DNA of 64,000 nt, from assembly GCF_963378095.1 (NCBI RefSeq), contig NZ_OY726397.1:2418001-2482000 (forward strand). Reading direction: 5' to 3'. Both the position numbers and the translations under genes were made by a program. The notes under the pieces were generated by a model. That model was not told where the DNA came from. It worked only from the letters and a program-made list of their open reading frames with translations, and made no database searches. Shown here piece by piece: positions 15,931 to 24,990 of the stretch. The DNA comes from Mycolicibacterium sp. MU0053. Lineage in GTDB: Bacteria > Actinomycetota > Actinomycetes > Mycobacteriales > Mycobacteriaceae. How positions within the stretch are numbered: position 1 is the stretch's first letter; the number at the start of each line of letters is the position of its first letter.

Positions 15931-16688
15931 GGCCCCGCACCGAGAAACTCGGACTCCAGCACGCGATCGCGCAGCAGACTCTGGTATTCGGCGTGCGTCG
16001 AATGCTCCACGGTGTCCCACCGCACGCCCTGCTGCTCGCGCATGTAGGCCCGGTAGTCGGGTGCGCCGGGGAGCTTGACGTTGTCGGCGACGACGATCGA
16101 TCCCGGATGCAGCCAGCGGCGCTCCAGGATGGCGTGCAGGTCGCTCAGGTACGCGGCCTTGTCGTGGTCGATGAACATGAAATCGAGTGCGCCGGCCTCG
16201 AAGCCGTGGGTGGTTGCCAGGGTGTCGAGCGTGGTTCCGCCATCGCCGACGGTACCCACGACGCAGGTGACGCGGTCGGCGACGCCGGCGTGCTCCCAGA
16301 TCCGGCGGGCGAGTGCGGCGTTGTCGGCCGACAGCTCCACCGAAAACACCCGGGCCCGCGGCGCCGCGCAGGCGATCCGCAGCGCCCCGTACCCGCAGTA
16401 GGTGCCCAACTCCAGGGCCAGTGTCGGGTCCGCGCGGCGCACCGCGGCGTCGAGCAGTGCGCCCTTCTCCTCGCCGACATTGATCAGGAAGGCCCGGGTA
16501 TAGGCGAAATGGTCGATGGTGGCCAGCACATCGGCTGGGTCGCCGCGCCGCGCATGGGCCACCACGTACTCGGCGGCGGCCGCCTCGCGACCGTCACCGA
16601 TCTGACCGGTCTTGGAGATGTTGCGCGAGCCGACCGCCAGGCGCAGGAAGGACGGCCGCAGGAAGGGCATTCGGCGTTGCCAGTTCAT
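15927..16688 (-). CDS. Class I SAM-dependent O-methyltransferase (catechol-OMT-like)
   Basis: This enzyme has 253 residues from the ATG at 16688. Motif I is [15 protein letters not shown], and the metal-site Asp lies in [16 protein letters not shown] followed by VADN. This pattern belongs to the Mg-dependent catechol/caffeoyl-CoA O-methyltransferase family, so a catechol or other vicinal-dioxygen substrate is likely; the actual substrate is unknown. It diverges from the ThDP enzyme at 16876 across 187 bases and ends tail-to-tail with xerD. No gene like it sits between xerD and parA in the M. tuberculosis order I recall, so it is probably an insertion relative to that genome. Confidence 0.88.
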   Translation of the reverse strand: MNWQRRMPFLRPSFLRLAVGSRNISKTGQIGDGREAAAAEYVVAHARRGDPADVLATIDHFAYTRAFLINVGEEKGALLDAAVRRADPTLALELGTYCGYGALRIACAAPRARVFSVELSADNAALARRIWEHAGVADRVTCVVGTVGDGGTTLDTLATTHGFEAGALDFMFIDHDKAAYLSDLHAILERRWLHPGSIVVADNVKLPGAPDYRAYMREQQGVRWDTVEHSTHAEYQSLLRDRVLESEFLGAGP

Positions 16689-16875
16689 CGTTGCCGACGA
16701 TAGCCGCCGGTCGCTGCGCTGGGAAGATCCCGTATACCAGCAAACATTGTCAGTGCCCGAAACACCTTTGCCGGCGGCGCCGAAGGTTGTAGTCTTTGAC
16801 AGGCAAGGGGGGCCACGCGGCCGGGGGGCCGTTGGGGATCGTGGTTGTTGGCCGCCCTGTAGGGGGCGGTTCATC

Positions 16876-18567
16876 ATGTCAGCAAGCATCCGCGTTGCGG
16901 ACCACATCTTTGCTCACCTGGCCGGCGGCGGGGTGAGCCATGTCTTCGGCGTCGACGGCGCCGACATCGAGGATCTGTTCGATGCCGCACACTTCTGTAC
17001 TGAGGTCACCGCGGTGCCGGCCCAACACGAGTTCTCCGCGGCCGCAATGGCAGCCGGGTACAGCCGCAGCGGCGCCGGACTCGGGGTGGTGATGACGAGT
17101 TCCGGTGGGGCCGCGCTGAACGTCGTTCCGGGCTTGGCGGAGGCGCTGTCCAGCGGCGTGCCGGTGCTCGCCCTGATCGGTCAGCCGTCGGCCACCTCCG
17201 GGCCCCACGGCACCGCCGACCCGTTGCGGGCGGAAACCGTGTTCAGCGCCGTGTCGGTGTTCTGTGAACGGGTCGGTGAACCGGCCGACATCCTCACCGC
17301 GCTGCCCCGCGCGATCATCGCCGCATGCGCGGGAGGGCCAGCAGTGTTGTTGTTGCCCAAGGATATTCAACAATCAATGCTCGATCCGGCCGGTCTGCGT
17401 CGCCACCGCGACAACGGCCACGCGCCGCGACCCCGGATCGGGGATCCGCACCCGCTGACCCGCGCCCTGCGCCACGCGCGCGGACCGGTGACGATCATCG
17501 CCGGGGGACAGGTGGCCCGCGACGATGCCCGGGCGGAGCTGGAAGGACTGCGCGCAGTCTTGCGAGCGGGAGTGGCCTGCGTGCCCGACGCCAAGGACGT
17601 CGCCGGCTGCGGCTCGCCGTCGGACCTGGGTGTCACCGGGGTGGTGGGGCATCCGAGCGTCGCCGAGGCGGTCGCGGACAGCGCGCTGTGCCTGTTGGTG
17701 GGCACCCGGCTGCCGCCGATGGCCCGCGCCGGGCTGGACGCGGCGCTGCGATCCACCCGGATCGTGTCGCTCGGATCGGCGCCGCCACATTGGCCGTGCA
17801 CCCACGTGCACACCGACGACCTGCAGATATCGCTGGCGCAGGTGCGCCGGGCCCTGGCCGGCCGCCGCGTGGGTGCCGCCGATCCGATGCCGCACACCGA
17901 GTTGACGCCGCCGCCCTACGACGGGGCCGGGGTGCGGTATCGCCCGGCGATGCAGGTGCTCGACCGGGTGCTGCCCGACGACGTCAACGTCGTGGTCGAT
18001 ACCGGCAACGCCGGTGCGGCCGCATTGCACTACCTGCCCGCCCGGCGCGGCGGTCGCTTCCTGGTGGCGTTGGGCATGGCCGGAATGGGCTACAGCTTCG
18101 GCGCCGCGATCGGCATGGCCATCGGGCGTCGGCGGCGGACCGTCGTCATCGCCGGCGACGGTGCGTTCTACCGGCACGGGATGGAGGTGCACACGGCGAT
18201 CGAGCACCGACTGCCCGTGACCTTCGTGTTGTTCAACAACAACGCGCACGCGATGTGCGCCACCCGCGAACGGCTGCACTTCGGAGATCAACACAGCTAC
18301 AACAGATTCCGGCCCAGTCGGCTCGGCGCCGGGCTGTCCTCGATGTTCCCCGAACTGAGCGCGGTGGACGTGTCGGAGCTCGATGCGTTGGCACCGGCGC
18401 TGACCGCAGCGCTGGCCGCCGACGGCCCGTCGGTGGTCAGCGTCGAATGTTCGGCGGACGAAATTCCGCCGTTCGCACCGTTTCTCGCCGCCGTCGAGCA
18501 GCCCCCGATCGGCGCCCGCGCGGTCCCGGGCGGACACGAGTTGGTTGCGGTCCGCGCCAGTGCCTGA
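16876..18567 (+). CDS. ThDP-dependent enzyme, acetolactate-synthase-like (copy 1)
   Basis: This protein has 563 residues and three domains. The Pyr domain has the cofactor-activating Glu52 in AQHEFSAAAMAAGYSRSG, the central domain is Rossmann-like, and the PP domain has the ThDP/Mg motif GDGAFYRHGMEVHT (about residue 427) ending in NNN. The architecture is that of acetolactate synthase, benzoylformate decarboxylase and acyloin-forming carboligases. It lacks the recognisable IlvB sequence and has no regulatory subunit next to it, so branched-chain amino acid synthesis is unlikely. It is clearly a paralogue of the gene at 51479-53242, with the same Glu position. The GC-rich leader 16801-16875 may fold. 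Confidence 0.88.
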   Translation: MSASIRVADHIFAHLAGGGVSHVFGVDGADIEDLFDAAHFCTEVTAVPAQHEFSAAAMAAGYSRSGAGLGVVMTSSGGAALNVVPGLAEALSSGVPVLALIGQPSATSGPHGTADPLRAETVFSAVSVFCERVGEPADILTALPRAIIAACAGGPAVLLLPKDIQQSMLDPAGLRRHRDNGHAPRPRIGDPHPLTRALRHARGPVTIIAGGQVARDDARAELEGLRAVLRAGVACVPDAKDVAGCGSPSDLGVTGVVGHPSVAEAVADSALCLLVGTRLPPMARAGLDAALRSTRIVSLGSAPPHWPCTHVHTDDLQISLAQVRRALAGRRVGAADPMPHTELTPPPYDGAGVRYRPAMQVLDRVLPDDVNVVVDTGNAGAAALHYLPARRGGRFLVALGMAGMGYSFGAAIGMAIGRRRRTVVIAGDGAFYRHGMEVHTAIEHRLPVTFVLFNNNAHAMCATRERLHFGDQHSYNRFRPSRLGAGLSSMFPELSAVDVSELDALAPALTAALAADGPSVVSVECSADEIPPFAPFLAAVEQPPIGARAVPGGHELVAVRASA

Positions 18568-18685
18568 CGGGCCGCCGTGAGATCTGGTGGTCGCGTTGCC
18601 CGCGGGTCGCCCTTCGCAGGCAGCTCAGCACGTTAGACTTCCCTGCAATGTCCGCCACACGACCGAACGACCGGGGTGAGGACGC

Positions 18686-19549
18686 GTGACCGACGACGCA
18701 GCTCGCGCCGGCGAAATCGGTCTCACGGGCCGACCTCCTCGACCGATTCCCACGCCGCAGCCGTTGGCCTCGCACGGCCCGGCCACGGTCATTGCGATGT
18801 GCAACCAGAAGGGCGGCGTCGGCAAGACCACGTCGACGATCAACCTGGGCGCCGCCCTCGCCGAATGCGGCCGTCGGGTGCTGCTGGTCGACCTCGATCC
18901 ACAGGGCGCGTTGTCGGCGGGCCTGGGCGTGCCGCACTACGAGCTCGACCACACCGTGCACAACCTGCTCATCGAACCCCGGGTGTCGATCGATCAGGTG
19001 CTGATCAAGACCCGGGTCAGCGGCATGGACCTGGTGCCGAGCAACATCGACCTGTCCGCGGCCGAAATCCAGTTGGTCAACGAGGTGGGCCGCGAGCAGT
19101 CGCTGGCCCGCGCCCTGCATCCGGTGCTGGACCGCTACGACTACGTGCTGATCGACTGCCAGCCGTCGCTGGGTCTGCTGACGGTCAACGGCCTGGCCTG
19201 CGCCGACGGGGTGATCATCCCCACCGAATGCGAGTATTTCTCGCTGCGTGGACTGGCGCTGCTGACCGACACCGTCGACAAGGTGCGCGACCGGCTGAAC
19301 CCGCGGCTGTCGATCAGCGGCATCCTGATCACCCGGTACGACAACCGCACCGTCAACGCCCGGGAAGTCATGGCCCGCGTCGTCGAACGGTTCGGGGACC
19401 TGGTGTTCGACACCGTGATCGCGCGTACCGTCCGGTTCCCGGAGACCAGCGTGGCCGGGGAGCCGATCACCACCTGGGCACCGAAGTCCTCGGGCGCCGA
19501 AGCCTACCGAGCGTTGGCCGCCGAGGTCATCCACCGGTTCGGCACGTGA
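18686..19549 (+). CDS. parA: ParA/Soj-family ATPase (Rv1708 family)
   Basis: This protein has 287 residues from a GTG with GGTGAGG just upstream. It has the deviant Walker A KGGVGKTTSTINLG and the DLDPQGAL motif, typical of ParA/MinD ATPases that position DNA or complexes. It is not the origin-proximal ParA paired with parB: its partners here are scpA and scpB, the condensin accessory genes, as in M. tuberculosis. Its stop overlaps the scpA start by four bases. It is probably linked to chromosome organisation rather than plasmid partition. Confidence 0.9.
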   Translation: MTDDAARAGEIGLTGRPPRPIPTPQPLASHGPATVIAMCNQKGGVGKTTSTINLGAALAECGRRVLLVDLDPQGALSAGLGVPHYELDHTVHNLLIEPRVSIDQVLIKTRVSGMDLVPSNIDLSAAEIQLVNEVGREQSLARALHPVLDRYDYVLIDCQPSLGLLTVNGLACADGVIIPTECEYFSLRGLALLTDTVDKVRDRLNPRLSISGILITRYDNRTVNAREVMARVVERFGDLVFDTVIARTVRFPETSVAGEPITTWAPKSSGAEAYRALAAEVIHRFGT

Positions 19550-20385
19550 CGAGCGCGCCGACGCCGCACGGAACCGAACAGTCAGAGCAGCCCACCACCG
19601 GATTCCAGGTACGGCTGAGCAATTTCGAGGGTCCGTTCGACCTGCTGCTGCAGTTGATCTTCGCGCACCGCCTCGACGTCACCGAAGTGGCACTGCACCA
19701 GGTGACCGACGACTTCATCGGCTACACCAAGGCGATCGGCGCCCAGCTGGGACTCGAGGAGACCACGACCTTCCTGGTGGTGGCGGCGACCCTGCTGGAC
19801 CTCAAGGCGGCGCGGTTGCTGCCGGCCGGTCAGGTCGACGACGAGGAGGACCTGGCCCTGCTGGAGGTGCGCGACCTGCTGTTTGCCCGGCTGCTGCAGT
19901 ACCGCGCGTTCAAGCATGTCGCCCAGATGTTCGCCGAACTCGAGGCCGCGGCGCTGCGCAGCTACCCCCGGGCGGTCTCGCTCGAGGATCAGTTCGCCGA
20001 TCTGCTGCCCGAGGTGATGCTCGGGGTGGACGCGCAGGCCTTCGCCGAGATCGCCGCGAGCGCGTTCACGCCGCGACCGGTCCCCACGGTGGGGACCGAC
20101 CATCTGCACACCGCGAAGGTGTCCGTGCCCGAACAGGCCGAGCAACTGCTGCAGATGTTGGAGAGCCGCGGCGCGGGCCAGTGGGCGTCGTTCACCGAAC
20201 TGGTCGCCGATTGCGAGACGTCGATCCAAATCGTCGGCCGCTTCCTGGCACTGCTCGAGCTGTATCGAACCCGGGCGGTAGCATTTGAGCAGTTAGAACC
20301 GCTTGGTGTGCTCCAGGTTGCGTGGACCGGAGACCGTCCCTCGGACCAACAACTGCGCGATGAGCTGGTGGAAGATCAACAATGA
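19546..20385 (+). CDS. scpA: Segregation and condensation protein A
   Basis: ScpA is the kleisin subunit that links SMC heads. It has 279 residues from a GTG overlapping the parA stop. The diagnostic N-terminal block FQVRLSNFEGPFDLLLQLIF starts at about residue 17. It is followed by the helical linker and by a C-terminal winged-helix region (about 200-265, with LEQLEPLGVLQ-like ending). It is co-translated with scpB (ATGA overlap), as the complex requires both. Confidence 0.95.
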   Translation: MTSAPTPHGTEQSEQPTTGFQVRLSNFEGPFDLLLQLIFAHRLDVTEVALHQVTDDFIGYTKAIGAQLGLEETTTFLVVAATLLDLKAARLLPAGQVDDEEDLALLEVRDLLFARLLQYRAFKHVAQMFAELEAAALRSYPRAVSLEDQFADLLPEVMLGVDAQAFAEIAASAFTPRPVPTVGTDHLHTAKVSVPEQAEQLLQMLESRGAGQWASFTELVADCETSIQIVGRFLALLELYRTRAVAFEQLEPLGVLQVAWTGDRPSDQQLRDELVEDQQ

Positions 20386-21095
20386 CTGAACCGGATGCCC
20401 TGGCCCCAGAGGTGTCTGCCGAACCGGGTGACGACCCGGGCGTCGAGGTCGGCGCCGAAACCGAGCTCGACGACGCCGAACTCACCCGGGTGCTCGAGGC
20501 TTTGCTGCTGGTGGTCGACACCCCGATCAGCGTCGAGGCGCTGAGCGCGGCGACCGGACAATCGGAGGACGCCATCGCGGCCCTGTTGCCGCGGATGGCC
20601 GATGAGCTCGCCGCCCGAGACAGCGGCATGGACCTGCGCGAGGCCGCCGGCGGCTGGCGGCTGTACACCCGGTCGAGGTTCGCGCCCTATGTCGAGCGGC
20701 TGCTGCTCGACGGCAGCCGGACCAAGCTGACCCGCGCGGCCCTGGAAACCCTGGCCGTGGTGGCCTACCGCCAACCGGTGACCCGCGCCCGGGTCAGCGC
20801 GGTGCGCGGGGTCAACGTCGATGCGGTGATCCGCACGCTGTTGGCGCGCGGCCTGATCACCGAGGCGGGCACCGATGCCGACAGCGGTGCGGCGCGCTTC
20901 GCGACCACCGAGCTGTTCCTGGAACGCCTCGGCCTGACCTCGCTGGCGGATCTGCCCGATATCGCGCCGCTGTTGCCGGATGTCGACGTGATCGATGACC
21001 TGTCGGAGTCGCTGGACAGCGAACCCCGATTCATGAAACTCAATGCCGGCGGGCCGTCAGAGGCGCAGCCCGCCCTCGATATGAATGAGGACTGA
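20382..21095 (+). CDS. scpB: Segregation and condensation protein B
   Basis: ScpB has 237 residues. It binds ScpA and forms part of SMC-ScpAB. Two winged-helix domains are recognisable (LTRVLEALLLVVDTPISVEAL at about 25-45, and LTRAALETLAVVAYRQPVTR at about 110), with the conserved VAYRQPVTRA turn. The N- and C-terminal tails are acidic and probably disordered. The start overlaps the scpA stop by four bases, and rluB starts one base after its stop. Confidence 0.95.
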   Translation: MTEPDALAPEVSAEPGDDPGVEVGAETELDDAELTRVLEALLLVVDTPISVEALSAATGQSEDAIAALLPRMADELAARDSGMDLREAAGGWRLYTRSRFAPYVERLLLDGSRTKLTRAALETLAVVAYRQPVTRARVSAVRGVNVDAVIRTLLARGLITEAGTDADSGAARFATTELFLERLGLTSLADLPDIAPLLPDVDVIDDLSESLDSEPRFMKLNAGGPSEAQPALDMNED

Positions 21096-21096
21096 C

Positions 21097-21846
21097 ATGG
21101 CCGAAGCGTCTGCTGAGGGCGTGCGGCTGCAGAAAGTGCTGTCGCAAGCTGGAGTGGCGTCACGACGGGTGGCCGAACGGATGATCCGGGACGGCCGGGT
21201 CGAGGTCGACGGGCGCATCGTCACCGAACAGGGCACCCGGGTGGACCCGGATGCCTCGGTGATCCGCGTCGACGGCGCGCGGGTCGTGGTCGACGACGAA
21301 CTGGTGTACCTGGCGCTCAACAAGCCCGTCGGGATGCACTCGACGATGTCCGACGATCAGGGCCGGCCCTGCGTCGGTGATCTGGTGGAGCACCGGGTGC
21401 GCGGCAACAAGAAGCTGTTCCATGTCGGGCGCCTGGACGCCGATACCGAAGGCCTGATCCTGCTGACCAACGACGGCGAGTTGGCGCACCGGTTGATGCA
21501 CCCGTCCTTCGAGGTGCCCAAGACCTATCTGGCGACCGTGACCGGCTTGGTGCCCAAGGGGTTGGGCAAGAAGATGCGCGCCGGAATCGAGCTCGACGAC
21601 GGTCCGGTCCGGGTGGACGATTTCGCGATGGTCGATACCATCCCGGGCCGCTCCCTGGTCAAGGTCACCCTGCACGAGGGGCGCAAGCACATCGTGCGGC
21701 GGTTGATGGATGCCGTCGGCTACCCGGTGGAAGCGTTGGTGCGCACCGATATCGGGACCGTGTCGCTGGGGGAGCAGCGGCCCGGCAGCCTTCGTGCGTT
21801 GACCCGCAAGGAAATCGGGGAGCTGTACAAGGCGGTGGGGTTGTGA
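21097..21846 (+). CDS. rluB: 23S rRNA pseudouridine synthase, RluB/RsuA type
   Basis: This enzyme has 249 residues. An S4 domain at about 8-65 ([20 protein letters not shown]) precedes the RsuA/RluB catalytic domain, with the active-site Asp in [17 protein letters not shown] (about residue 116). It isomerises a uridine of 23S rRNA; the exact site is inferred from the family. The ATG at 21097 is preferred. An in-frame ATG at 21085 lies inside scpB. Its stop overlaps the cmk start. Confidence 0.93.
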   Translation: MAEASAEGVRLQKVLSQAGVASRRVAERMIRDGRVEVDGRIVTEQGTRVDPDASVIRVDGARVVVDDELVYLALNKPVGMHSTMSDDQGRPCVGDLVEHRVRGNKKLFHVGRLDADTEGLILLTNDGELAHRLMHPSFEVPKTYLATVTGLVPKGLGKKMRAGIELDDGPVRVDDFAMVDTIPGRSLVKVTLHEGRKHIVRRLMDAVGYPVEALVRTDIGTVSLGEQRPGSLRALTRKEIGELYKAVGL

Positions 21847-22523
21847 GCGACGGTGTGGTGATCGCCATCGACGGCCCCGCTGGGACCGGAAAGTCCACGG
21901 TGGCACGAGGTTTGGCGAATGCACTGGGTGCGCGCTACCTCGATACCGGGGCAATGTACCGACTTGTGACGCTGGCCGTGCTGCGCGCCGGTGCTGACCT
22001 GAACGACCCGGCCGCAGTTGCCGCCGTCGAGACACCGATTGCCGTCGGGGATGACCCCGACGAGCCGCGCGCCTACCTGGCCGACGAGGACGTCTCGGCG
22101 GAGATCCGCGGGGATGCGGTGACCCGCGCGGTGTCGGCGGTGTCGGCCGTTCCGGCGGTCCGGGAGCGGTTGGTCGCGTTGCAGCGCGCGCTCGCCGGTG
22201 GGCCGGGCAGCGTGGTGGTGGAAGGTCGCGATATCGGCACCGTGGTGTTGCCGCAGGCGGATCTGAAGATCTTTTTGACGGCCTCGCCCGAGATCCGGGC
22301 CCGCCGCCGCAACGATCAGAACATCGGCGCCGGACTCGGTGACGACTACGACGGCGTGCTGGCCGACGTCATCCGCCGCGACCATCTGGACTCCAGCCGG
22401 GCGATGTCGCCCTTGCGTGCCGCCGACGATGCCAGGGTGGTCGATACCGGCGACCTGACCGCGGACCAAGTGATCGCACATCTGCGCGAACTCGTCCAAG
22501 ACCACAGTGGGGCGGTTCGATGA
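21843..22523 (+). CDS. cmk: Cytidylate kinase
   Basis: This enzyme has 226 residues from a GTG overlapping the previous stop. It phosphorylates CMP and dCMP. The P-loop is [16 protein letters not shown] near residue 9, and the CMP-binding region includes [16 protein letters not shown] and the [12 protein letters not shown] segment. Length and order (scpB-rluB-cmk-der) are as in M. tuberculosis. Confidence 0.95.
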   Translation: MSDGVVIAIDGPAGTGKSTVARGLANALGARYLDTGAMYRLVTLAVLRAGADLNDPAAVAAVETPIAVGDDPDEPRAYLADEDVSAEIRGDAVTRAVSAVSAVPAVRERLVALQRALAGGPGSVVVEGRDIGTVVLPQADLKIFLTASPEIRARRRNDQNIGAGLGDDYDGVLADVIRRDHLDSSRAMSPLRAADDARVVDTGDLTADQVIAHLRELVQDHSGAVR

Positions 22524-23923
22524 GCACCGAAGACGGCACCTGGACCGATGAAAGCGATTGGGAGGCCGGCGAATCCGAGTACGCCGCCGACCTCGAGGAG
22601 TTCAGCGCCCCGCCGCCGGTCATTGCGGTAGTGGGCCGTCCGAACGTCGGCAAGTCGACGCTGGTGAACCGCATCCTGGGACGTCGGGAAGCCGTCGTGC
22701 AGGACGTGCCGGGGGTGACTCGCGACCGGGTGTCCTACGACGCGCTGTGGTCCGGGCGCCGGCTCGTCGTGCAGGACACCGGCGGCTGGGAGCCCGACGC
22801 GAAGGGGCTGCAGCAACTGGTCGCCGAGCAGGCCACCGTCGCGATGCAGACCGCCGACGCGATCATCATGGTGGTCGACTCCGTCGTCGGCGCCACCTCC
22901 GGCGACGAGGCCGCCGCCCGCAAGCTGCGGCGCTCGGGCAAGCCGGTGTTCCTGGCCGCCAACAAGGTCGACGGCGAGAAGCAGGAACCCGACGCCGCGG
23001 CGCTGTGGTCGCTGGGACTCGGTGAGCCCTACCCGATCAGCGCCATGCACGGCCGCGGTGTCGCCGACCTGCTCGATGCCGTCGTCGAGAAGTTGCCGGC
23101 GGTCTCCGAGGTGGGCCCCCGCACGGGTGGGCCTCGCCGGGTGGCGCTGGTGGGTAAGCCGAACGTCGGCAAGAGTTCGCTGCTGAACCGGCTGGCGGGG
23201 GATCACCGCTCGGTGGTGCACGACGTCGCGGGAACCACCGTGGACCCGGTGGACTCGCTGATCGAATTGGACGGCAAGACATGGCGTTTCGTCGACACCG
23301 CCGGATTGCGCCGTAAGGTCGGGCAGGCCAGTGGGCACGAGTTCTACGCCTCGGTGCGCACCCACGGCGCCATCGACGCCGCCGAGGTGGTGATCGTGCT
23401 GGTCGACGCGTCGGTGCCGTTCACCGAGCAGGACCAGCGGGTGCTGTCGATGGTGATCGAGGCCGGCCGCGCGCTGGTGCTGGCGTTCAACAAGTGGGAT
23501 CTGGTCGACGAGGACCGGCGCTATCTGCTGGAGAAGGAAATCGACCGCGAACTGGTCCAGGTGCAGTGGGCGCCGCGGGTCAACATCTCGGCGATGACCG
23601 GTCGCGCCGTGCAGAAGCTGGTGCCCGCGCTGGAGAAGTCGCTGGCGTCCTGGGACTCCCGCATTCCGACCGGGCGGCTCAACACCTTCTTGAAGGAGAT
23701 CGTCGCCGCTCACCCGCCGCCGGTCCGCGGCGGCAAGCAGCCCAAGATCCTGTTCGCGACCCAGGCCACCGCCCGCCCGCCGACCTTCGTGTTGTTCGCC
23801 TCGGGCTTCCTGGAGGCGGGCTATCGCCGGTTCCTGGAGCGCCGCCTGCGCGAGGAGTTCGGCTTCGAGGGCAGCCCGATCCGGATCAACGTCCGGGTGC
23901 GGGAGAAACGCGGCCGGACCTAG
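22520..23923 (+). CDS. der: Ribosome-associated GTPase Der (EngA)
   Basis: This protein has 467 residues and tandem GTPase domains: GRPNVGKST (about residue 38) with DTGGWE, and GKPNVGKSS (about residue 212) with DTAGLR and NKWD. A KH-like C-terminal domain follows. The family acts in 50S subunit maturation. An acidic mycobacterial extension of about 30 residues precedes the first domain. It is the last gene of the parA-der run; a hairpin follows. Confidence 0.96.
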   Translation: MSTEDGTWTDESDWEAGESEYAADLEEFSAPPPVIAVVGRPNVGKSTLVNRILGRREAVVQDVPGVTRDRVSYDALWSGRRLVVQDTGGWEPDAKGLQQLVAEQATVAMQTADAIIMVVDSVVGATSGDEAAARKLRRSGKPVFLAANKVDGEKQEPDAAALWSLGLGEPYPISAMHGRGVADLLDAVVEKLPAVSEVGPRTGGPRRVALVGKPNVGKSSLLNRLAGDHRSVVHDVAGTTVDPVDSLIELDGKTWRFVDTAGLRRKVGQASGHEFYASVRTHGAIDAAEVVIVLVDASVPFTEQDQRVLSMVIEAGRALVLAFNKWDLVDEDRRYLLEKEIDRELVQVQWAPRVNISAMTGRAVQKLVPALEKSLASWDSRIPTGRLNTFLKEIVAAHPPPVRGGKQPKILFATQATARPPTFVLFASGFLEAGYRRFLERRLREEFGFEGSPIRINVRVREKRGRT

Positions 23924-23943
23924 CGATTTCGGTGCGTTGGGAG

Positions 23944-23964
23944 GCGCTCAGCGCCTCTGAGCGC
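23944..23964 (+). terminator. Hairpin after der
   Basis: GCGCTCAG (23944-23951) and CTGAGCGC (23957-23964) form a perfect 8-pair stem with a 5-base loop, 20 bases after the der stop. There is no U-run, as is common for mycobacterial intrinsic terminators. A flanking GGTGCG/CGCACC pair offers an alternative fold. It probably ends the segregation operon. Confidence 0.5.
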
Positions 23965-23981
23965 ACCCGATTCCGCCGATG

Positions 23982-23987
23982 TAGGGT
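23982..23987 (+). promoter_or_regulatory. -10 element for a leaderless transcript
   Basis: TAGGGT lies six bases before the GTG at 23994 and no Shine-Dalgarno sequence is present, so transcription probably starts at or next to the start codon. Confidence 0.5.
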
Positions 23988-23993
23988 CTGCGG

Positions 23994-24776
23994 GTGTCGG
24001 TGACCCACATGATCCTGATTGCGCTGGCCGGTGTCGGGGCCGGCGCCATCAATTCGCTCGTGGGTTCGGGCACGCTCATCACCTTCCCGACGCTGGTGAC
24101 GCTGGGCTTTCCGCCGGTGACCGCGACGATGTCGAACGCCGTCGGCCTGGTGGCCGGTGGCATTTCCGGCACCTGGGCCTACCGACGCGAGTTGCGCGGG
24201 CAGCGACGCTGGCTGAGGTGGCAGATCCCGGCATCGTTGATCGGGGCCGGGCTGGGCGCGTTCCTGCTGCTGCACCTGCCGGAGTCGGTGTTCACCCAGG
24301 TGGTTCCGGTGCTGCTGGTGTTCGCGCTGTGCCTGGTGTTGGTGGGTCCGCGCATCCAGGGCTGGGCCCGGGCCCGCGCGGCCGCGCTCGGCCGCGACGT
24401 CTCGCTGATCTCGTCGGCACGGATGGCCATGCTGGTGGCCGGGACCTTCGCCGTCGGCGTCTACGGCGGCTACTTCACCGCGGCGCAGGGCATCCTGCTG
24501 ATCGCGGTCATGGGCGCCCTGCTGCCCGAGGACATCCAACGGATGAACGCGGCCAAGAATCTGCTGGCGTTGCTGGTCAATATCGTCGCCGCGGTGGCCT
24601 ACACCGTGGTGGCGTTCGACCGGATCAGCTGGGCCGCGGCCGGCCTGATTGCGCTGGGCTCGCTGGTGGGCGGCTACCTAGGCGGGCACTACGGCCGCCG
24701 CCTGTCCCCGACCGCGCTGCGCGCGGTGATCGTCGTAGTGGGCCTCATCGGCCTCTATCGGTTGGTGACCCTGTAG
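23994..24776 (+). CDS. TauE/SafE-family membrane transporter (first)
   Basis: This 260-residue inner-membrane protein has about eight hydrophobic helices, beginning MILIALAGVGAGAINSLVGSG. The Gly-rich NSLVGSGTLITFP and NAVGLVAG stretches mark the TSUP/TauE-SafE family, which moves small anions, often sulfur oxyanions or organosulfonates. The substrate here is unknown. The GTG at 23994 fits leaderless initiation; a second in-frame GTG follows two codons later. The family's internal repeat is visible (helices 1-4 and 5-8 both begin with a Gly-rich hairpin). Confidence 0.85.
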   Translation: MSVTHMILIALAGVGAGAINSLVGSGTLITFPTLVTLGFPPVTATMSNAVGLVAGGISGTWAYRRELRGQRRWLRWQIPASLIGAGLGAFLLLHLPESVFTQVVPVLLVFALCLVLVGPRIQGWARARAAALGRDVSLISSARMAMLVAGTFAVGVYGGYFTAAQGILLIAVMGALLPEDIQRMNAAKNLLALLVNIVAAVAYTVVAFDRISWAAAGLIALGSLVGGYLGGHYGRRLSPTALRAVIVVVGLIGLYRLVTL

Positions 24777-24779
24777 GGT
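24774..24779 (+). promoter_or_regulatory. -10 element upstream of the cysteine mini-ORF
   Basis: TAGGGT overlaps the stop codon of the upstream transporter gene. It is in the right place to start a short leader transcript that covers the mini-ORF at 24814 and the second transporter. Confidence 0.4.
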
Positions 24780-24813
24780 GTCCTGCGGGTTTGTGTTTAC
24801 TCGAGGAGGACCG

Positions 24814-24927
24814 ATGGTTGATCGTGTGCTGGATGCACCGGCGCCGTCTGACGTCTCGGCCCTCGAGCCCTTCTGGCCGTCCCGTCGGTTGATGGCCTTC
24901 GACGAGTGGTGTTGTCCGCGTTACTGA
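24814..24927 (+). CDS. Leader mini-ORF ending in tandem Cys codons
   Basis: This is a 37-codon frame. GAGGAGG lies five bases before the ATG, one of the best ribosome-binding sites in the window. It encodes a short peptide ending E-W-C-C-P-R-Y, with consecutive TGT TGT codons at 24910-24915, and stops 63 bases before the second TauE/SafE gene. Short cysteine-rich ORFs in front of sulfur-metabolism operons act as cysteine-responsive attenuators in mycobacteria. The arrangement here fits that idea but is not an exact copy, since those described are leaderless and have more Cys codons. The peptide itself probably has no other function. Confidence 0.6.
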   Translation: MVDRVLDAPAPSDVSALEPFWPSRRLMAFDEWCCPRY

Positions 24928-24948
24928 CGCGCAGCCCCTCGTCCATGC

Positions 24949-24978
24949 GGTCATCTCGGTGACCCTTTCAGTTGAAGG
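24949..24978 (+). promoter_or_regulatory. Two adjoining hairpins that can mask a ribosome-binding site
   Basis: Hairpin 1 is GGTCA (24949-24953) with TGACC (24960-24964). Hairpin 2 is CCTTTCA (24964-24970) with TGAAGG (24973-24978), one bulged T. Hairpin 2 contains GAAGG (24974-24978), the only Shine-Dalgarno-like sequence in front of the ATG at 24991. A third possible stem, GACGAG (24901-24906) with CTCGTC (24938-24943), encloses the tandem Cys codons. Confidence 0.45.
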
Positions 24979-24990
24979 CAACCGAACCCT

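Noticed and set aside
16801..16875. Possible riboswitch in the leader of the first ThDP gene
   Set aside because: The leader is GC-rich and can fold, but it lacks the conserved core bases of the THI element or any other class I can recognise.
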